From NCBI GenBank assembly GCA_018223035.1, contig JAAEZD010000001.1, forward strand, positions 1 to 64,000: a stretch of 64,000 nucleotides of DNA. Direction: 5' to 3'. This DNA comes from Heliomarina sp018223035. GTDB taxonomy: Bacteria; Pseudomonadota; Alphaproteobacteria; Rhodobacterales; Rhodobacteraceae. Both the position numbers and the translations under genes were made by a program. Shown one piece after another: positions 35,060-43,816 of this stretch. How positions within the stretch are numbered: position 1 is the stretch's first letter; the number at the start of each line of letters is the position of its first letter. The notes under the pieces were generated by a model. It did not search any database. It had not been told where the DNA came from and saw only the letters and a list, made by a program, of their open reading frames with translations.

Positions 35060-35530
35060 ATGGACAAAATACCGATGACACCGGCTGGGAACAGTGCGCT
35101 GAACAGCGAACTGAAACAGCTGAAATCCGTCGAACGCCCGGCCATCATCAAGGCGATTGCCGAAGCGCGTGAGCATGGCGACCTGTCCGAGAATGCGGAA
35201 TACCATTCGGCCCGTGAAAAGCAGTCTTTCATCGAAGGCCGGATCAAGGAAATAGAAGGCGTGCTGAGCCTTGCCGAGGTTATCGACCCAGCCAAGCTGA
35301 GCGGCCCGATCAAGTTCGGCGCCAAGGTCACGCTGGTGGACGAGGATACGGACGAGGAAAAGACCTGGCAGATCGTGGGCGAGCACGAGGCCAATATCGA
35401 AAAAGGTCTGCTCAACATCAAATCCCCCATTGCCCGTGCCCTCATCGGCAAGGACGAAGGCGACAGCGTCGAGGTGCGAACGCCCGGCGGAGAGAAATCC
35501 TACGAAGTGCTGAAAATCGTCTATTCCTGA
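35060..35530 (+). CDS. greA: Transcription elongation factor GreA
   Basis: GreA rescues backtracked RNA polymerase by stimulating transcript cleavage. The 156-residue protein has the N-terminal coiled coil with the catalytic acidic tip DLSENAEYHSARE (Asp41 and Glu44) and a C-terminal FKBP-like domain (SPIARALIGKDEGDSVEVRTPGGEKSYEVL). The start is ATG 35060. The 189 bases upstream hold the 11-bp repeat array. A two-segment membrane protein follows after 13 bases, likely in one transcript. Confidence 0.96.
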   Translation: MDKIPMTPAGNSALNSELKQLKSVERPAIIKAIAEAREHGDLSENAEYHSAREKQSFIEGRIKEIEGVLSLAEVIDPAKLSGPIKFGAKVTLVDEDTDEEKTWQIVGEHEANIEKGLLNIKSPIARALIGKDEGDSVEVRTPGGEKSYEVLKIVYS

Positions 35531-35543
35531 CGGAGCGCCGCCC

Positions 35544-36563
35544 ATGTCCTCCCCCAGCCGCGAGCCTCAGGACAGCCATACCACGCCGCTCGGGATCTAC
35601 GATCGGCCTCAGTATCAAGCGATTACCGGGATCGAGGTCACGGCAATCGCCTTTACAGTGCTGTGGCTGATCGCGGCGCTTGTTTTCTTTGTTTTCGTGC
35701 CGGGCGACGAACAGTCCGGCATCGATGGCAACAGCTTCCTGCTGACGCTGATGGGCATTTTCATGCCCATCGCAATGATATGGGTCGCGGCCACCGCCGC
35801 CCGGTCGAACCGGGTGATGCGCGAGGAAAGCGCAAGGCTTCAGGCTGCCATCGACGGCATCCGGCAATCCTATGTGTCGCTGCAGCAGCGCGGCAACATG
35901 TCGAGCGACGGCACAGTGGCACGCAAGCTCGATGAAATCGCCGCCGCCGCGAAAAAGACGGAAACCGCGCTGGCGACCTTTTCGACCCGGCGAGATCCGG
36001 CGAACCCGCGCAAGAACTCCACCGTTTCCGTGCCGGACACCGGCGATCAGGGCTCGCTCGCGCTTGGCACACCCGCCGAGGAACTGGCCCCGCCGCTGCC
36101 GAGCGAAGAATTCATCCGCGCCCTGAACTTCCCGGAAACCGCCGAGGATCAGGCCGGTTTCGTCGCCCTGCGCCGCGCACTGCGCGACCGCAAGACAGCG
36201 CAGATCATTCAGGCGAGCCAGGACGTGCTGACCCTGCTTAGCCAGGACGGGATCTACATGGACGATCTGCGCCCTGATCGAGCCCGTCCCGAAATCTGGC
36301 GCCAGTTCGCGCAGGGCGCGCGCGGACGTGCCGTTGCCCCGCTTGGTGGCGTGCGGGACCGGACATCGCTCGCGCTGACCGCCGGGCGCATGAAACAGGA
36401 CCCGATCTTTCGCGACGCCGCGCACCACTTCCTGCGGCTCTTCGACCGGATGTTCGCCGAGTTCGAGAAAACCGCGAGCGATGCGGACATCTCCGCGCTT
36501 GCCGACACCCGCACGGCGCGGGCTTTCATGCTGGTCGGCCGGGTGGCCGGCACATTCGATTGA
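35544..36563 (+). CDS. Membrane protein of unknown function downstream of greA
   Basis: A 339-residue protein with two membrane segments near the N-terminus (about residues 32-52 and 66-85). A helical region that may be coiled-coil follows (MREESARLQAAIDGIRQSYVSL), then a Pro/Ser-rich linker and a helical C-terminal domain. No family recognised. It is 13 bases after greA and 72 bases before the potassium-uptake genes, so it may be transcribed with either. Confidence 0.6.
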   Translation: MSSPSREPQDSHTTPLGIYDRPQYQAITGIEVTAIAFTVLWLIAALVFFVFVPGDEQSGIDGNSFLLTLMGIFMPIAMIWVAATAARSNRVMREESARLQAAIDGIRQSYVSLQQRGNMSSDGTVARKLDEIAAAAKKTETALATFSTRRDPANPRKNSTVSVPDTGDQGSLALGTPAEELAPPLPSEEFIRALNFPETAEDQAGFVALRRALRDRKTAQIIQASQDVLTLLSQDGIYMDDLRPDRARPEIWRQFAQGARGRAVAPLGGVRDRTSLALTAGRMKQDPIFRDAAHHFLRLFDRMFAEFEKTASDADISALADTRTARAFMLVGRVAGTFD

Positions 36564-36635
36564 TACCGGGCCGGGAACCTTCGGGAGCCGGTAAAGTTCT
36601 GTGATTGCGGCATTCTTAGACCGTGAAAGGAAATT

Positions 36636-37316
36636 ATGTTGGGCTCCTCCAGCAGCAAGACCAAGCAACGTACCTTTGCCATTATCGGGCTTGGCAATTT
36701 CGGCAGTACCGTCGCCAAGGACCTGACCCAGTACGGCAACTACGTGATCGGTCTCGACACCAGCGAAAAGCGGGTTTCGGACCATGCCGAGATCCTGACA
36801 CAGGCAATGATTGTGGATGCCAAGGACGACCTTGCCCTGCGCGAAGCCGGAGTCGCGGAATGCGACGCTGCGCTTGTGGCGATGGGCTCGGACCTCGAGG
36901 CCAGCATCCTTGCGGCGATCAATCTCAAGACCCTCGGCGTGCCGCTGGTCTGGGCCAAGGCCACGACCAAGACGCACCACCGTATCCTGTCCAAGCTTAA
37001 GGTCGACCGGATCATCCACCCCGAGGTCGAGGTCGGCCAGCATATCGCACAGGTTCTCCACAACCCCCTGGTGCGAGATTACGTGAGCCTTGGCAACGGC
37101 TTTCACGTGGTGAACTTTCGCATTCCCGAAAGCCTAGAAGGCAAATCTCTCGACACGCTGGCCCATGCGGAAAACTACGACCTGCGCTGTATCGGCGTGA
37201 TGCGCGGCACCGACTTCCTTGGCCATGACGGCTCGACCTGCGTGTTGCAAAAGGATGACCTGCTGTTGCTGCTGGGCCGTCGCAGCGACCTGCGCGATTT
37301 CGCGGCAAGCCTCTGA
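36636..37316 (+). CDS. ktrA: TrkA/KtrA-type potassium-channel regulatory subunit
   Basis: A 226-residue RCK protein that gates the potassium pore encoded by the next gene. The Rossmann core has IIGLGNFGSTVAKDLTQYGNYVIGLD with the NAD(H) or ATP-binding glycines, and a C-terminal TrkA-C domain from about residue 138. It has one RCK-N/RCK-C unit rather than the tandem unit of E. coli TrkA, which favours the Ktr-type naming. The pore gene begins five bases after the stop. Confidence 0.9.
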   Translation: MLGSSSSKTKQRTFAIIGLGNFGSTVAKDLTQYGNYVIGLDTSEKRVSDHAEILTQAMIVDAKDDLALREAGVAECDAALVAMGSDLEASILAAINLKTLGVPLVWAKATTKTHHRILSKLKVDRIIHPEVEVGQHIAQVLHNPLVRDYVSLGNGFHVVNFRIPESLEGKSLDTLAHAENYDLRCIGVMRGTDFLGHDGSTCVLQKDDLLLLLGRRSDLRDFAASL

Positions 37317-37321
37317 CGCCA

Positions 37322-38656
37322 ATGCGCCCTGTCCTGTTTCTGCGCCTGATCCAGCTGCCGCCCCCGGCGGCACTGGCGCTCCTGTACCTCGTCTTCATCA
37401 TCATCGGCGCGATTCTCTTGCGACTGCCAATTGCGCATGACGGGTCGGTTGGCGCTTGGGAGGCGCTGTTCACTTCGACCTCAGCGGTCACCGTGACCGG
37501 CCTTGCCGTGGTGGACACAGGCTCGGCCTATACACTGTTCGGGCAGGTTGTCATCGCCCTGCTGATCCAGTTGGGCGGGCTTGGGCTGATGACCTTTGCG
37601 GTGCTTTTGCTGCTGGCGCTCAACATTCCGATCGGCATGCCGCACCGGTTGATCCTGCGCGAGGACCTGAACCAGACCAGTATTTCCAACGTCACCACGC
37701 TGGTAAAGGTCATCCTCTACGTGGCCGTACTTTGCGAGCTGGTCGGCACGCTCGCCCTATCGCTGGTTTTCGTACCCGAATTCGGCTGGCACACAGGGCT
37801 GTGGCACGCCTTTTTCCATAGCGTCTCCGCCTTTAACAACGCGGGGTTCGCGCTCTACCCCGACAGCCTGTCGCAATGGGTAGACAACCCGGTCGTGAAC
37901 CTCGTCGTGCCTGCCCTGTTCATCCTTGGCGGGCTGGGATTCATCGTCGTCGGCGACATTTACGAAAAGCGCAACTGGCGTAAACTGACCCTGCACAGCA
38001 AGCTGATGATTACAGGCACCATCGCGCTCATTCTCTGGGCCTGGATCTGTTTCGCGCTGTTGGAATGGAACAATCCCGGCACGCTGGGCGGTCTGGAGGG
38101 GACCGCCGCCCGGCTTTGGGCAAGCTGGTTTCAGGCTGTGACACCCCGTACCGCAGGTTTCAACACGCTGGACACGGGCGCGATGCACAATTCCTCTTCG
38201 CTGATGACCATGACGCTGATGCTGGTCGGCGCGGGCAGCACCTCGACCGCGGGCGGGATCAAGGTGACGACCTTGTTCGTGATGCTGCTGTCGACCGTCG
38301 CCTTTTTCCGGCGCCAGAAACAGATCAATATCTTTGGCCGCAGTCTGGGTCTTGAAGAGGTGATGAAAGCGATGGCGCTGACCACGATTTCCATGCTGCT
38401 GGTGTTCAGCGGCATCTTCTTTACCTCGATCACCAACCACGTCGATTTCATCGACCTCGCCTTCGAGGTTACCTCGGCCTTTGGCACCGTGGGCCTGTCA
38501 CGCGGTCTGACACCCCAGCTCGACGGTTATGGCGAAGCGATGCTGATGCTGATCATGTTCCTTGGTCGGGTCGGCCCGCTGACGCTCGGGTTCTTTCTTG
38601 CAACCCGAAGCGTGCCCCGGGTCAAATACCCGGGCGGTCAGATCTATCTTGGATGA
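37322..38656 (+). CDS. ktrB: TrkH/KtrB-type potassium uptake pore protein
   Basis: A 444-residue membrane protein with the four-fold MPM pore design. The four pore loops are STSAVTVTGLAVVDTG, SVSAFNNAGFALY, QAVTPRTAGFNTLDTG and VTSAFGTVGLSRGLTP. The third-domain loop VGAGSTSTAGGIKVTT is the Ktr gating loop. It imports K+, often with Na+ coupling, at the inner membrane. It is translated with ktrA, and a bidirectional terminator follows. Confidence 0.93.
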   Translation: MRPVLFLRLIQLPPPAALALLYLVFIIIGAILLRLPIAHDGSVGAWEALFTSTSAVTVTGLAVVDTGSAYTLFGQVVIALLIQLGGLGLMTFAVLLLLALNIPIGMPHRLILREDLNQTSISNVTTLVKVILYVAVLCELVGTLALSLVFVPEFGWHTGLWHAFFHSVSAFNNAGFALYPDSLSQWVDNPVVNLVVPALFILGGLGFIVVGDIYEKRNWRKLTLHSKLMITGTIALILWAWICFALLEWNNPGTLGGLEGTAARLWASWFQAVTPRTAGFNTLDTGAMHNSSSLMTMTLMLVGAGSTSTAGGIKVTTLFVMLLSTVAFFRRQKQINIFGRSLGLEEVMKAMALTTISMLLVFSGIFFTSITNHVDFIDLAFEVTSAFGTVGLSRGLTPQLDGYGEAMLMLIMFLGRVGPLTLGFFLATRSVPRVKYPGGQIYLG

Positions 38657-38661
38657 ACGAA

Positions 38662-38688
38662 AAACGGCGGGGAAGATCCCCGCCGTTT
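38662..38688. terminator. Bidirectional terminator between ktrB and the MBL gene
   Basis: AAACGGCGGGG (38662-38672) pairs perfectly with CCCCGCCGTTT (38678-38688) around AAGAT. A and T flank both sides, so it can end both convergent transcripts. Confidence 0.85.
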
Positions 38689-38706
38689 CGCCGATGTAAC
38701 AAAGGC

Positions 38707-39474
38707 TTATTCGTACCAGGCGCCCAGCTTGACCTCGACACCTTCAACGAGGCTCGCGAATTCCTCCGGGTCCTGCGTTCCACCATCGCGACCACGGTAA
38801 TGGTAGGGGTAGACGTAGGTCGGCTGGAACTCGGACACCGCCGACGCCGCCGCGTTCACATCCATGGTGAAGGGCAGGTTCATGCAGACAAAGGCAAGGT
38901 CGATATCTTCAAGCTCGCGCATCTCGGGGATGTCTTCGGTATCGCCCGAGATATAGACGCGAAAGCCGTCAAAGCTCAGCACATAGCCGTTGTCGCGGCC
39001 CTGCGGGTGAAAGTTCAGGCGCTCTTCGGTCGTGTTATAAGCAGGGATCGCGTCGATCTGGACGCCTTCCATCTGCGACATTTCCCCGTTGGCGATCTGC
39101 ATGGTTTTACCCTGCAGGTCCTCGGGCATCATCTCGTAGACGGCAGGGTTGGAGATCAGCTGCGTCTCTTCCCCGACCAGCGCGGCTAAGGTTTCCGCGT
39201 TGTAATGGTCACCATGTTCATGGGTGATCAGGATCAGGTCGGGTTCGGGGAAATCGCCATAGGCCGAGGCCTCACCGACCGGGTCGACATAGATCACGCC
39301 TACCGGCGTCTCCATCACGAAGGACGCATGAGAGACCGGGTGTACGGTAATCGTGCCACCGGGGGTCTTGAACTCGTTCGCGAGATGACCGGCAGCCATC
39401 GCCGCATAAGGCAGCAATGTAACCGTACCGGCAGCGCCGGCGGTAGAAATCAAGAACTGGCGTCGGGACTGCAT
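38707..39474 (-). CDS. Exported metallo-beta-lactamase-fold hydrolase
   Basis: A 255-residue protein with a twin-arginine-type leader (QSRRQFLISTAGAAGTVTLLPYAAMA), so it is probably exported folded. The metal site includes THEHGDH, and a second His-Asp set lies in YISGDTEDI and YPYHYRG. The layout is like UlaG-type and other small MBL hydrolases; the substrate is not known. AGGAGG precedes the start. It is convergent with ktrB and shares the terminator. Confidence 0.85.
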   Translation of the reverse strand: MQSRRQFLISTAGAAGTVTLLPYAAMAAGHLANEFKTPGGTITVHPVSHASFVMETPVGVIYVDPVGEASAYGDFPEPDLILITHEHGDHYNAETLAALVGEETQLISNPAVYEMMPEDLQGKTMQIANGEMSQMEGVQIDAIPAYNTTEERLNFHPQGRDNGYVLSFDGFRVYISGDTEDIPEMRELEDIDLAFVCMNLPFTMDVNAAASAVSEFQPTYVYPYHYRGRDGGTQDPEEFASLVEGVEVKLGAWYE

Positions 39475-39556
39475 GGAAAATCCTCCTGTTTCGCGTCATT
39501 AGGGGACTTAGACCGGTGTCAGATCAATTCAATTTCCCGTGCAGGCCTGTACGCGA

Positions 39557-41692
39557 TCAAAGCGCAAAACTGCCGAAGGGGATATAGCGCACCGGGTCTC
39601 CGGGGCGGATGTGGCGTTCGCCATCCTCCAGTTCGACCAGACCTTCGGCCCAGCTCAGCCCGCTGATGCGGCCCGATCCTTCCGAGGCGAACACCTCGGC
39701 GCGGCCTTCGCGGATGCGCGCCCTGAGGTACTCGCGCCGCCCCGGTTTCTTGCGTTTCTCAAAGGCCGCCGGAAGGGTGAAGCCCTGCGGTTCCTGCCAG
39801 CCCTCGCCCGCCAGCAGGCAAAGCGCGGGACGCGCAAAGACCAGCGTGCAAACCATCGCCGCGACCGGGTTGCCCGGCAGACCGAACACCGGTTTCCCCG
39901 CCCAGAGGCCCAGCGCCAGCGGGCGGCCCGGCTTGACCGCGATCCGCCATTCCTGCATTGCGCCCGCTTCGCGCAGCAGCGCGCTCACATGGTCTTCGTC
40001 CCCCGCCGAGGCCCCGCCGCTCGTCAGGATCACATCCGCCTGCTCTGCCGCCGCATCGAGCCGCGCGCGCAGCGCCTGCCGGTCGTCGGGCACGATCCCC
40101 ATATCCACCGGTTCAAAGGCAAAGCGGGCAAGCATCGCGAGCAGCATTGGGCGGTTCGCGTCATGGATCTGGCCGGGGTTCAACGGCGTGCCCGGTTCGG
40201 CCAGCTCGTCCCCGGTCGAAATCACCGCCACACGAAGCGCCCGCCGCAGATCGACCCGTGCAGGACCAACTGCCGAAACAAGTGCCAGATCGGCCGGTGT
40301 CAGGCGTCGCCCGGCCAGCAGGACCACATCACCTGCCGCCACGTCCTCCCCGGCCTTGCGGGCATTTGCGCCGCGTTTTAGCGGGCCGCGAAAAGCGATC
40401 TGGCCATCGGCAACCGTGACGTCTTCTTCTAGGATCACCGTGTCGACACCCACGGGCAGTGGCGCGCCGGTGAGGATGCGTATGGCGCGGCCCGACGGCA
40501 CTTCCCCGTCATAAGACGCACCTGCAGCGGCCCGTCCCTCGACCAGTTGCAGCCGGTGCTTGCCCTCGGATGCACCGCCGGCGAACCCAAAGCCATCGAC
40601 GGCAGAATTGGCCGCAGGCGGGTTCGACCTTTCGGCGATCACATCGCTTGCCAGAACCCGGCCAAGCGCGGATCGGACAGGCGATTTCTCGGCTCCGGCG
40701 ATGGGGTTCAGCCGGGTTTTCAGAAGGTCCAGCGCCTGATCGACGGGTGTCCAGTTCACGCCCGCAGGCAGGGCAAAACAATCGTTGCGCAGCGGCGGTG
40801 GTTCTGGCCCCTCGCCTGTATCTGGCGCCCCCAGTGCCAATTCGCTCAGGCGCGCGACATGCCCAGCCCCCAGTATCCAGCCTTCCTCGCGGGCCTCTTG
40901 CGGCGGCGCGGCCATCAACTCTGCCAGCTCGTCATGAGGCAGCCGCGACAACGCCCGCGCGAGGAGGCGAACCTGAACCCGGTCGCGGATTTCCCCGGAG
41001 GCCTGCGCCTTGACCTCTTTGACCGCCGGTTCGATCAACCCCGGCCAGATCTCTACCACCACGACAGCGGCGTCCGAGGTATCCTCGAATGGCCATACCG
41101 CCACACCATCAAGTCGCCGGAGCCGAGAGAGCACCGGAATGCCCATCAACACCTGCCCACCCACAGTGGGTGGAAAGGCCAACTGAAAACAGCTCGACGA
41201 TGCCTTTCCAGCCAGATCACAATGGCGCTTCTCGGCCACCTCGTCAAAGACGATCCCGGCTTTGCGGTACGGAATCGCCGGCCAGTCCTGTTCATTCGGC
41301 TTGCCCCAGAAGGGGCCGGGACCGTCGAAAAAGCCATTCATTTCCGAGGCCACATCATAGCGGTTGTTCGCCCCGTCCGGCAGATCGCTGATGCGCTCTT
41401 CCAGCCATGCCCACAGGGCAAACACATCATCCGTTCCCGTGACCCTTCGGGCGAAGCCCTTGGGATAGCCAAACGGAAAATCGAATCCGATCATCATGCG
41501 CCGTCCCGCATCGCGTTCGGCCGCGATCAACGCGGCCAGATGGCTTTCGGCATCCTGACGGGACCGGCAATAGACCGGTTCATCATCGCCGGTCCCGCGC
41601 GATATCCCGATCCAGATAGAATCCTTCGACGGTCGGGCGGGCGCGCGCTTGCCGGCCGACCAGTCGACCACCACATGGGTGTCGAACTTCAC
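39557..41692 (-). CDS. moeA: Fusion of a DUF429-like domain and MoeA molybdotransferase
   Basis: A 711-residue protein, about 300 residues longer than a plain MoeA. The C-terminal part (about 315-711) is MoeA: PAANSAVDGFGF, GAPLPVGVDTVILEED, ISTGDELAEPGTPLNPGQIHDAN, LTSGGASAGDEDHV and GLPGNPVAAMV. It inserts molybdate into adenylylated molybdopterin. The N-terminal part starts VVDWSAGKRAP and has MMIGFDFPFGYP and VVVVEIWPGL, like the RNase-H-fold DUF429 group, with no agreed function. The frame is continuous across the join with no internal start near residue 310. The stop of mobB overlaps its start by four bases, so it is one operon with mobB-mobA. Confidence 0.85.
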   Translation of the reverse strand: MKFDTHVVVDWSAGKRAPARPSKDSIWIGISRGTGDDEPVYCRSRQDAESHLAALIAAERDAGRRMMIGFDFPFGYPKGFARRVTGTDDVFALWAWLEERISDLPDGANNRYDVASEMNGFFDGPGPFWGKPNEQDWPAIPYRKAGIVFDEVAEKRHCDLAGKASSSCFQLAFPPTVGGQVLMGIPVLSRLRRLDGVAVWPFEDTSDAAVVVVEIWPGLIEPAVKEVKAQASGEIRDRVQVRLLARALSRLPHDELAELMAAPPQEAREEGWILGAGHVARLSELALGAPDTGEGPEPPPLRNDCFALPAGVNWTPVDQALDLLKTRLNPIAGAEKSPVRSALGRVLASDVIAERSNPPAANSAVDGFGFAGGASEGKHRLQLVEGRAAAGASYDGEVPSGRAIRILTGAPLPVGVDTVILEEDVTVADGQIAFRGPLKRGANARKAGEDVAAGDVVLLAGRRLTPADLALVSAVGPARVDLRRALRVAVISTGDELAEPGTPLNPGQIHDANRPMLLAMLARFAFEPVDMGIVPDDRQALRARLDAAAEQADVILTSGGASAGDEDHVSALLREAGAMQEWRIAVKPGRPLALGLWAGKPVFGLPGNPVAAMVCTLVFARPALCLLAGEGWQEPQGFTLPAAFEKRKKPGRREYLRARIREGRAEVFASEGSGRISGLSWAEGLVELEDGERHIRPGDPVRYIPFGSFAL

Positions 41693-42180
41693 AGGCCCAC
41701 CTCGGCAAGCACGAAATCCGCAATCGCCTTGGTGTCGTTCAGATCGAACACGGGCCGGTCCAGATCGAGCGGCGTGTCGCTGGCCACGGCGCGAATGGTC
41801 GGATCGTCCGGCGCGATCAGTGGATTGCCGGTTTCCGCGCGATGCGCTTCGATCTTGGGATGCTGGTCGCGCTTGTAGCCTTCGATCAGCACCAGATCGA
41901 CGGGCGAGAGTCGCGGTAGCAGGTCATCGAGGCTTGGTTCATGTTCCTGCCGCAGCTCATGCATTAGCGCAAAGCGATTTCGCGAGGCCAGCAGCACCTC
42001 GGTCGCCCCCGCCTGCCGGTGGCGAAAGCTGTCCTTACCTTCGTGATCCACGTCAAAGCTGTGATGGGCATGCTTGATGGTCGAAACGCTGATCCCGCGC
42101 GCGGTGATCTCGGTCACGAGCCGTTCCATCAATCCGGTCTTGCCCGCGTTCTTCCATCCGACAACGCCGTATATTCTCAC
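41689..42180 (-). CDS. mobB: Molybdopterin-guanine dinucleotide biosynthesis protein B
   Basis: MobB is a GTP-binding accessory of MobA. The 163-residue protein has Walker A GWKNAGKTGLMERLV near its N-terminus, TIKHAHHSFDVDHEGKDSFRHRQAGA and the LVLIEGYKRDQHPKIE motif. I chose GTG 42180 because it overlaps the mobA stop as GTGA and fits the family length; the longer frame is sequence inside mobA. Confidence 0.92.
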   Translation of the reverse strand: MRIYGVVGWKNAGKTGLMERLVTEITARGISVSTIKHAHHSFDVDHEGKDSFRHRQAGATEVLLASRNRFALMHELRQEHEPSLDDLLPRLSPVDLVLIEGYKRDQHPKIEAHRAETGNPLIAPDDPTIRAVASDTPLDLDRPVFDLNDTKAIADFVLAEVGL

Positions 42181-42797
42181 GCGGTCCCCGCCAGTATTTC
42201 TTCGGCCCGGGTCAGGTCTTCGGGCGTATTCACGTTGAAAAACGGATCGAACAGCGGCGCGGGAAAAACCGCCTCGCGGCCCTGATGACGATCGGTCCAT
42301 TGCACCACCTTGCGCAAACCGCCCTGCAAGGCCGCGCGCAGGTCGTCCCGCAGGGACACAGGCCACAGGCCAAAGGTCGGGTGGCGACGCACCTGCCCGT
42401 CCGCATCCGGCGTTGCAGCAAGGACGAGCGGGTTCTCCATGTCCTCACCCGCAAGCAAAAGCTGGGGAACGAGATCACAGGGGAAAAACGGCGTGTCCCC
42501 CGCCGCGGTGACCAGCGTATCGGCCCCCTGCGTCGCGGCCCAATCGAGGCCTGCAAGCACCCCGGCCAAAGGTCCGGCGAACCCCTCGATGCTGTCGGCG
42601 ATCACCGGCAGACCGTAGGGCGAGAACCGTTCGGCATCTCCGTTTGCGTTTAACGCGACCGCCACGACCTGCGGTTCGAGCCGCTCGATCACATGGTCCA
42701 AAAGGTTTTGCCCGCCAAGATCAAGCAGCGGCTTGTCACCGCCGCCCATGCGGCGCGCCAGCCCGCCCGCGAGAATAACGCCGACCGGTTGTTTCAT
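42177..42797 (-). CDS. mobA: Molybdenum cofactor guanylyltransferase
   Basis: MobA joins GTP to molybdopterin to form the MGD cofactor used by formate dehydrogenases and other DMSO-reductase-family enzymes. The 206-residue protein has the nucleotidyltransferase start GVILAGGLARRMGGGDKPLLDLGG and the metal motif VTAAGDTPFFP. The ATG 42797 is well supported by the family start. The double-hairpin repeat (42821-42866) lies between it and fdhD, which is upstream on the same strand. Confidence 0.94.
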   Translation of the reverse strand: MKQPVGVILAGGLARRMGGGDKPLLDLGGQNLLDHVIERLEPQVVAVALNANGDAERFSPYGLPVIADSIEGFAGPLAGVLAGLDWAATQGADTLVTAAGDTPFFPCDLVPQLLLAGEDMENPLVLAATPDADGQVRRHPTFGLWPVSLRDDLRAALQGGLRKVVQWTDRHQGREAVFPAPLFDPFFNVNTPEDLTRAEEILAGTA

Positions 42798-42820
42798 TGG
42801 CAACGCATCCCGAACCCGCG

Positions 42821-42866
42821 CCCAAGAAAATTCGAATTTTCTTGGGAATTTTCTGACCAGAAAATT
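42821..42866 (-). repeat. Double-hairpin dispersed repeat, copy 1
   Basis: A perfect 26-base palindrome with arms of 13 bases each, beginning CCCAAGAAAATTC (42821-42846), is followed directly by AATTTTCT (42847-42854), a GACC loop and AGAAAATT (42859-42866). The element lies in the 79-base gap between fdhD and mobA, eleven bases after the fdhD stop. A second copy with the same order is at 45754-45798. The arm differences between copies are compensatory. Confidence 0.8.
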
Positions 42867-42876
42867 GCCGCCCGGT

Positions 42877-43749
42877 TCATACCTCTGCTCCCTTGCGGAT
42901 CGCGCGGCGCTCTTCGGCCTGCGCCGAGGACAGGTCCGCATCGCGGATAAGGCGCTCTTCGCCCGCCAGGCAGACGAACCGCTGGCCGCGCAACCGACCG
43001 ATCAGCGTCAATCCAACCTGCCGCGCGATATCGACTCCCCATGCGGTAAACCCGGAGCGCGAGGCCAGCACCGGTATCCCCATATGTGCAGTCTTTATGA
43101 CCATTTCCGAGGTCAGCCGGCCGGTGGTGTAGAGGATCTTGTCCGACGCGCCTTCGCCATGCTTCAGCATCCATCCCGCCACCTTGTCGACGGCGTTATG
43201 ACGCCCGACATCTTCCATGTAGACCAGCGGTTGGTCCTGTCGGCAAAGCACCGTGCCGTGGATCGCCCCGGCCTCCAGATAAAGCGACGGCATCCGGTTG
43301 ATCTGCGCCGACAATGCGTAGAGCCACGAGCTGCGCACTTCGGCGGCGGGCAGGTGCAGCCCCTCCAGACCCTCCATCATGTCGCCGAAAACCGTTCCCA
43401 CCGCGCAGCCGCTGGTGCGGGTCTTTTTCTTCAGCTTTTCTTCGTAAGAGGTCTCGCGCCCGGTCCGGACAACGACCGTTTCAAGTTCATCGTCGTAGTC
43501 GACGCCCAGAAGTTCATCATCGTCGCGCAGCATGCCCTGGTTACGCAGGAAGCCGAGCGCAAGGTACTCCGGGTAATCGCCGATCGTCATCGCGGTGACG
43601 ATCTCCTGGCTGTTCAGAAAAATCGTGAGCGGGCGCTCTTCGACGACCGAAATCTCAGTTTCGGCACCGGTATGATCCGTGCCGCGAATTTTCCGTGTCA
43701 GGCCCGGCGCCTGCGCGTCCGGCGCGATCAGCAATGCGTCGTCATTCAT
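42877..43749 (-). CDS. fdhD: Formate dehydrogenase sulfurtransferase FdhD
   Basis: FdhD transfers sulfur to the molybdenum cofactor before it enters formate dehydrogenase. The 290-residue protein has EERPLTIFLNSQEIVTAMTIGDYPEYLALGFL, the cysteine motif SGCAVGTVFG, and the VYMEDVGRHNAVDKVAG and SRSGFTAWGVDIA motifs. E. coli FdhD uses a CxxC pair; here a single Cys is visible in the loop (SGCAVG). I chose ATG 43749; TTG or GTG codons up to 43767 are closer to a GGGGAGG run and remain possible. It is linked to mobA-mobB-moeA. Confidence 0.92.
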   Translation of the reverse strand: MNDDALLIAPDAQAPGLTRKIRGTDHTGAETEISVVEERPLTIFLNSQEIVTAMTIGDYPEYLALGFLRNQGMLRDDDELLGVDYDDELETVVVRTGRETSYEEKLKKKTRTSGCAVGTVFGDMMEGLEGLHLPAAEVRSSWLYALSAQINRMPSLYLEAGAIHGTVLCRQDQPLVYMEDVGRHNAVDKVAGWMLKHGEGASDKILYTTGRLTSEMVIKTAHMGIPVLASRSGFTAWGVDIARQVGLTLIGRLRGQRFVCLAGEERLIRDADLSSAQAEERRAIRKGAEV

Positions 43750-43816
43750 GCGCGTCACCAATTGCAACCCCTCCCCATCACCGATAGTGCAGTTTCGGTC
43801 AGTCTAGGGTCAAGCC

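Noticed and set aside
39539..39552. GTGCAG and CTGTAC near the MBL gene as part of the NTGYAC regulon
   Set aside because: Only two hexamers, one off consensus, and eight bases apart rather than eleven.
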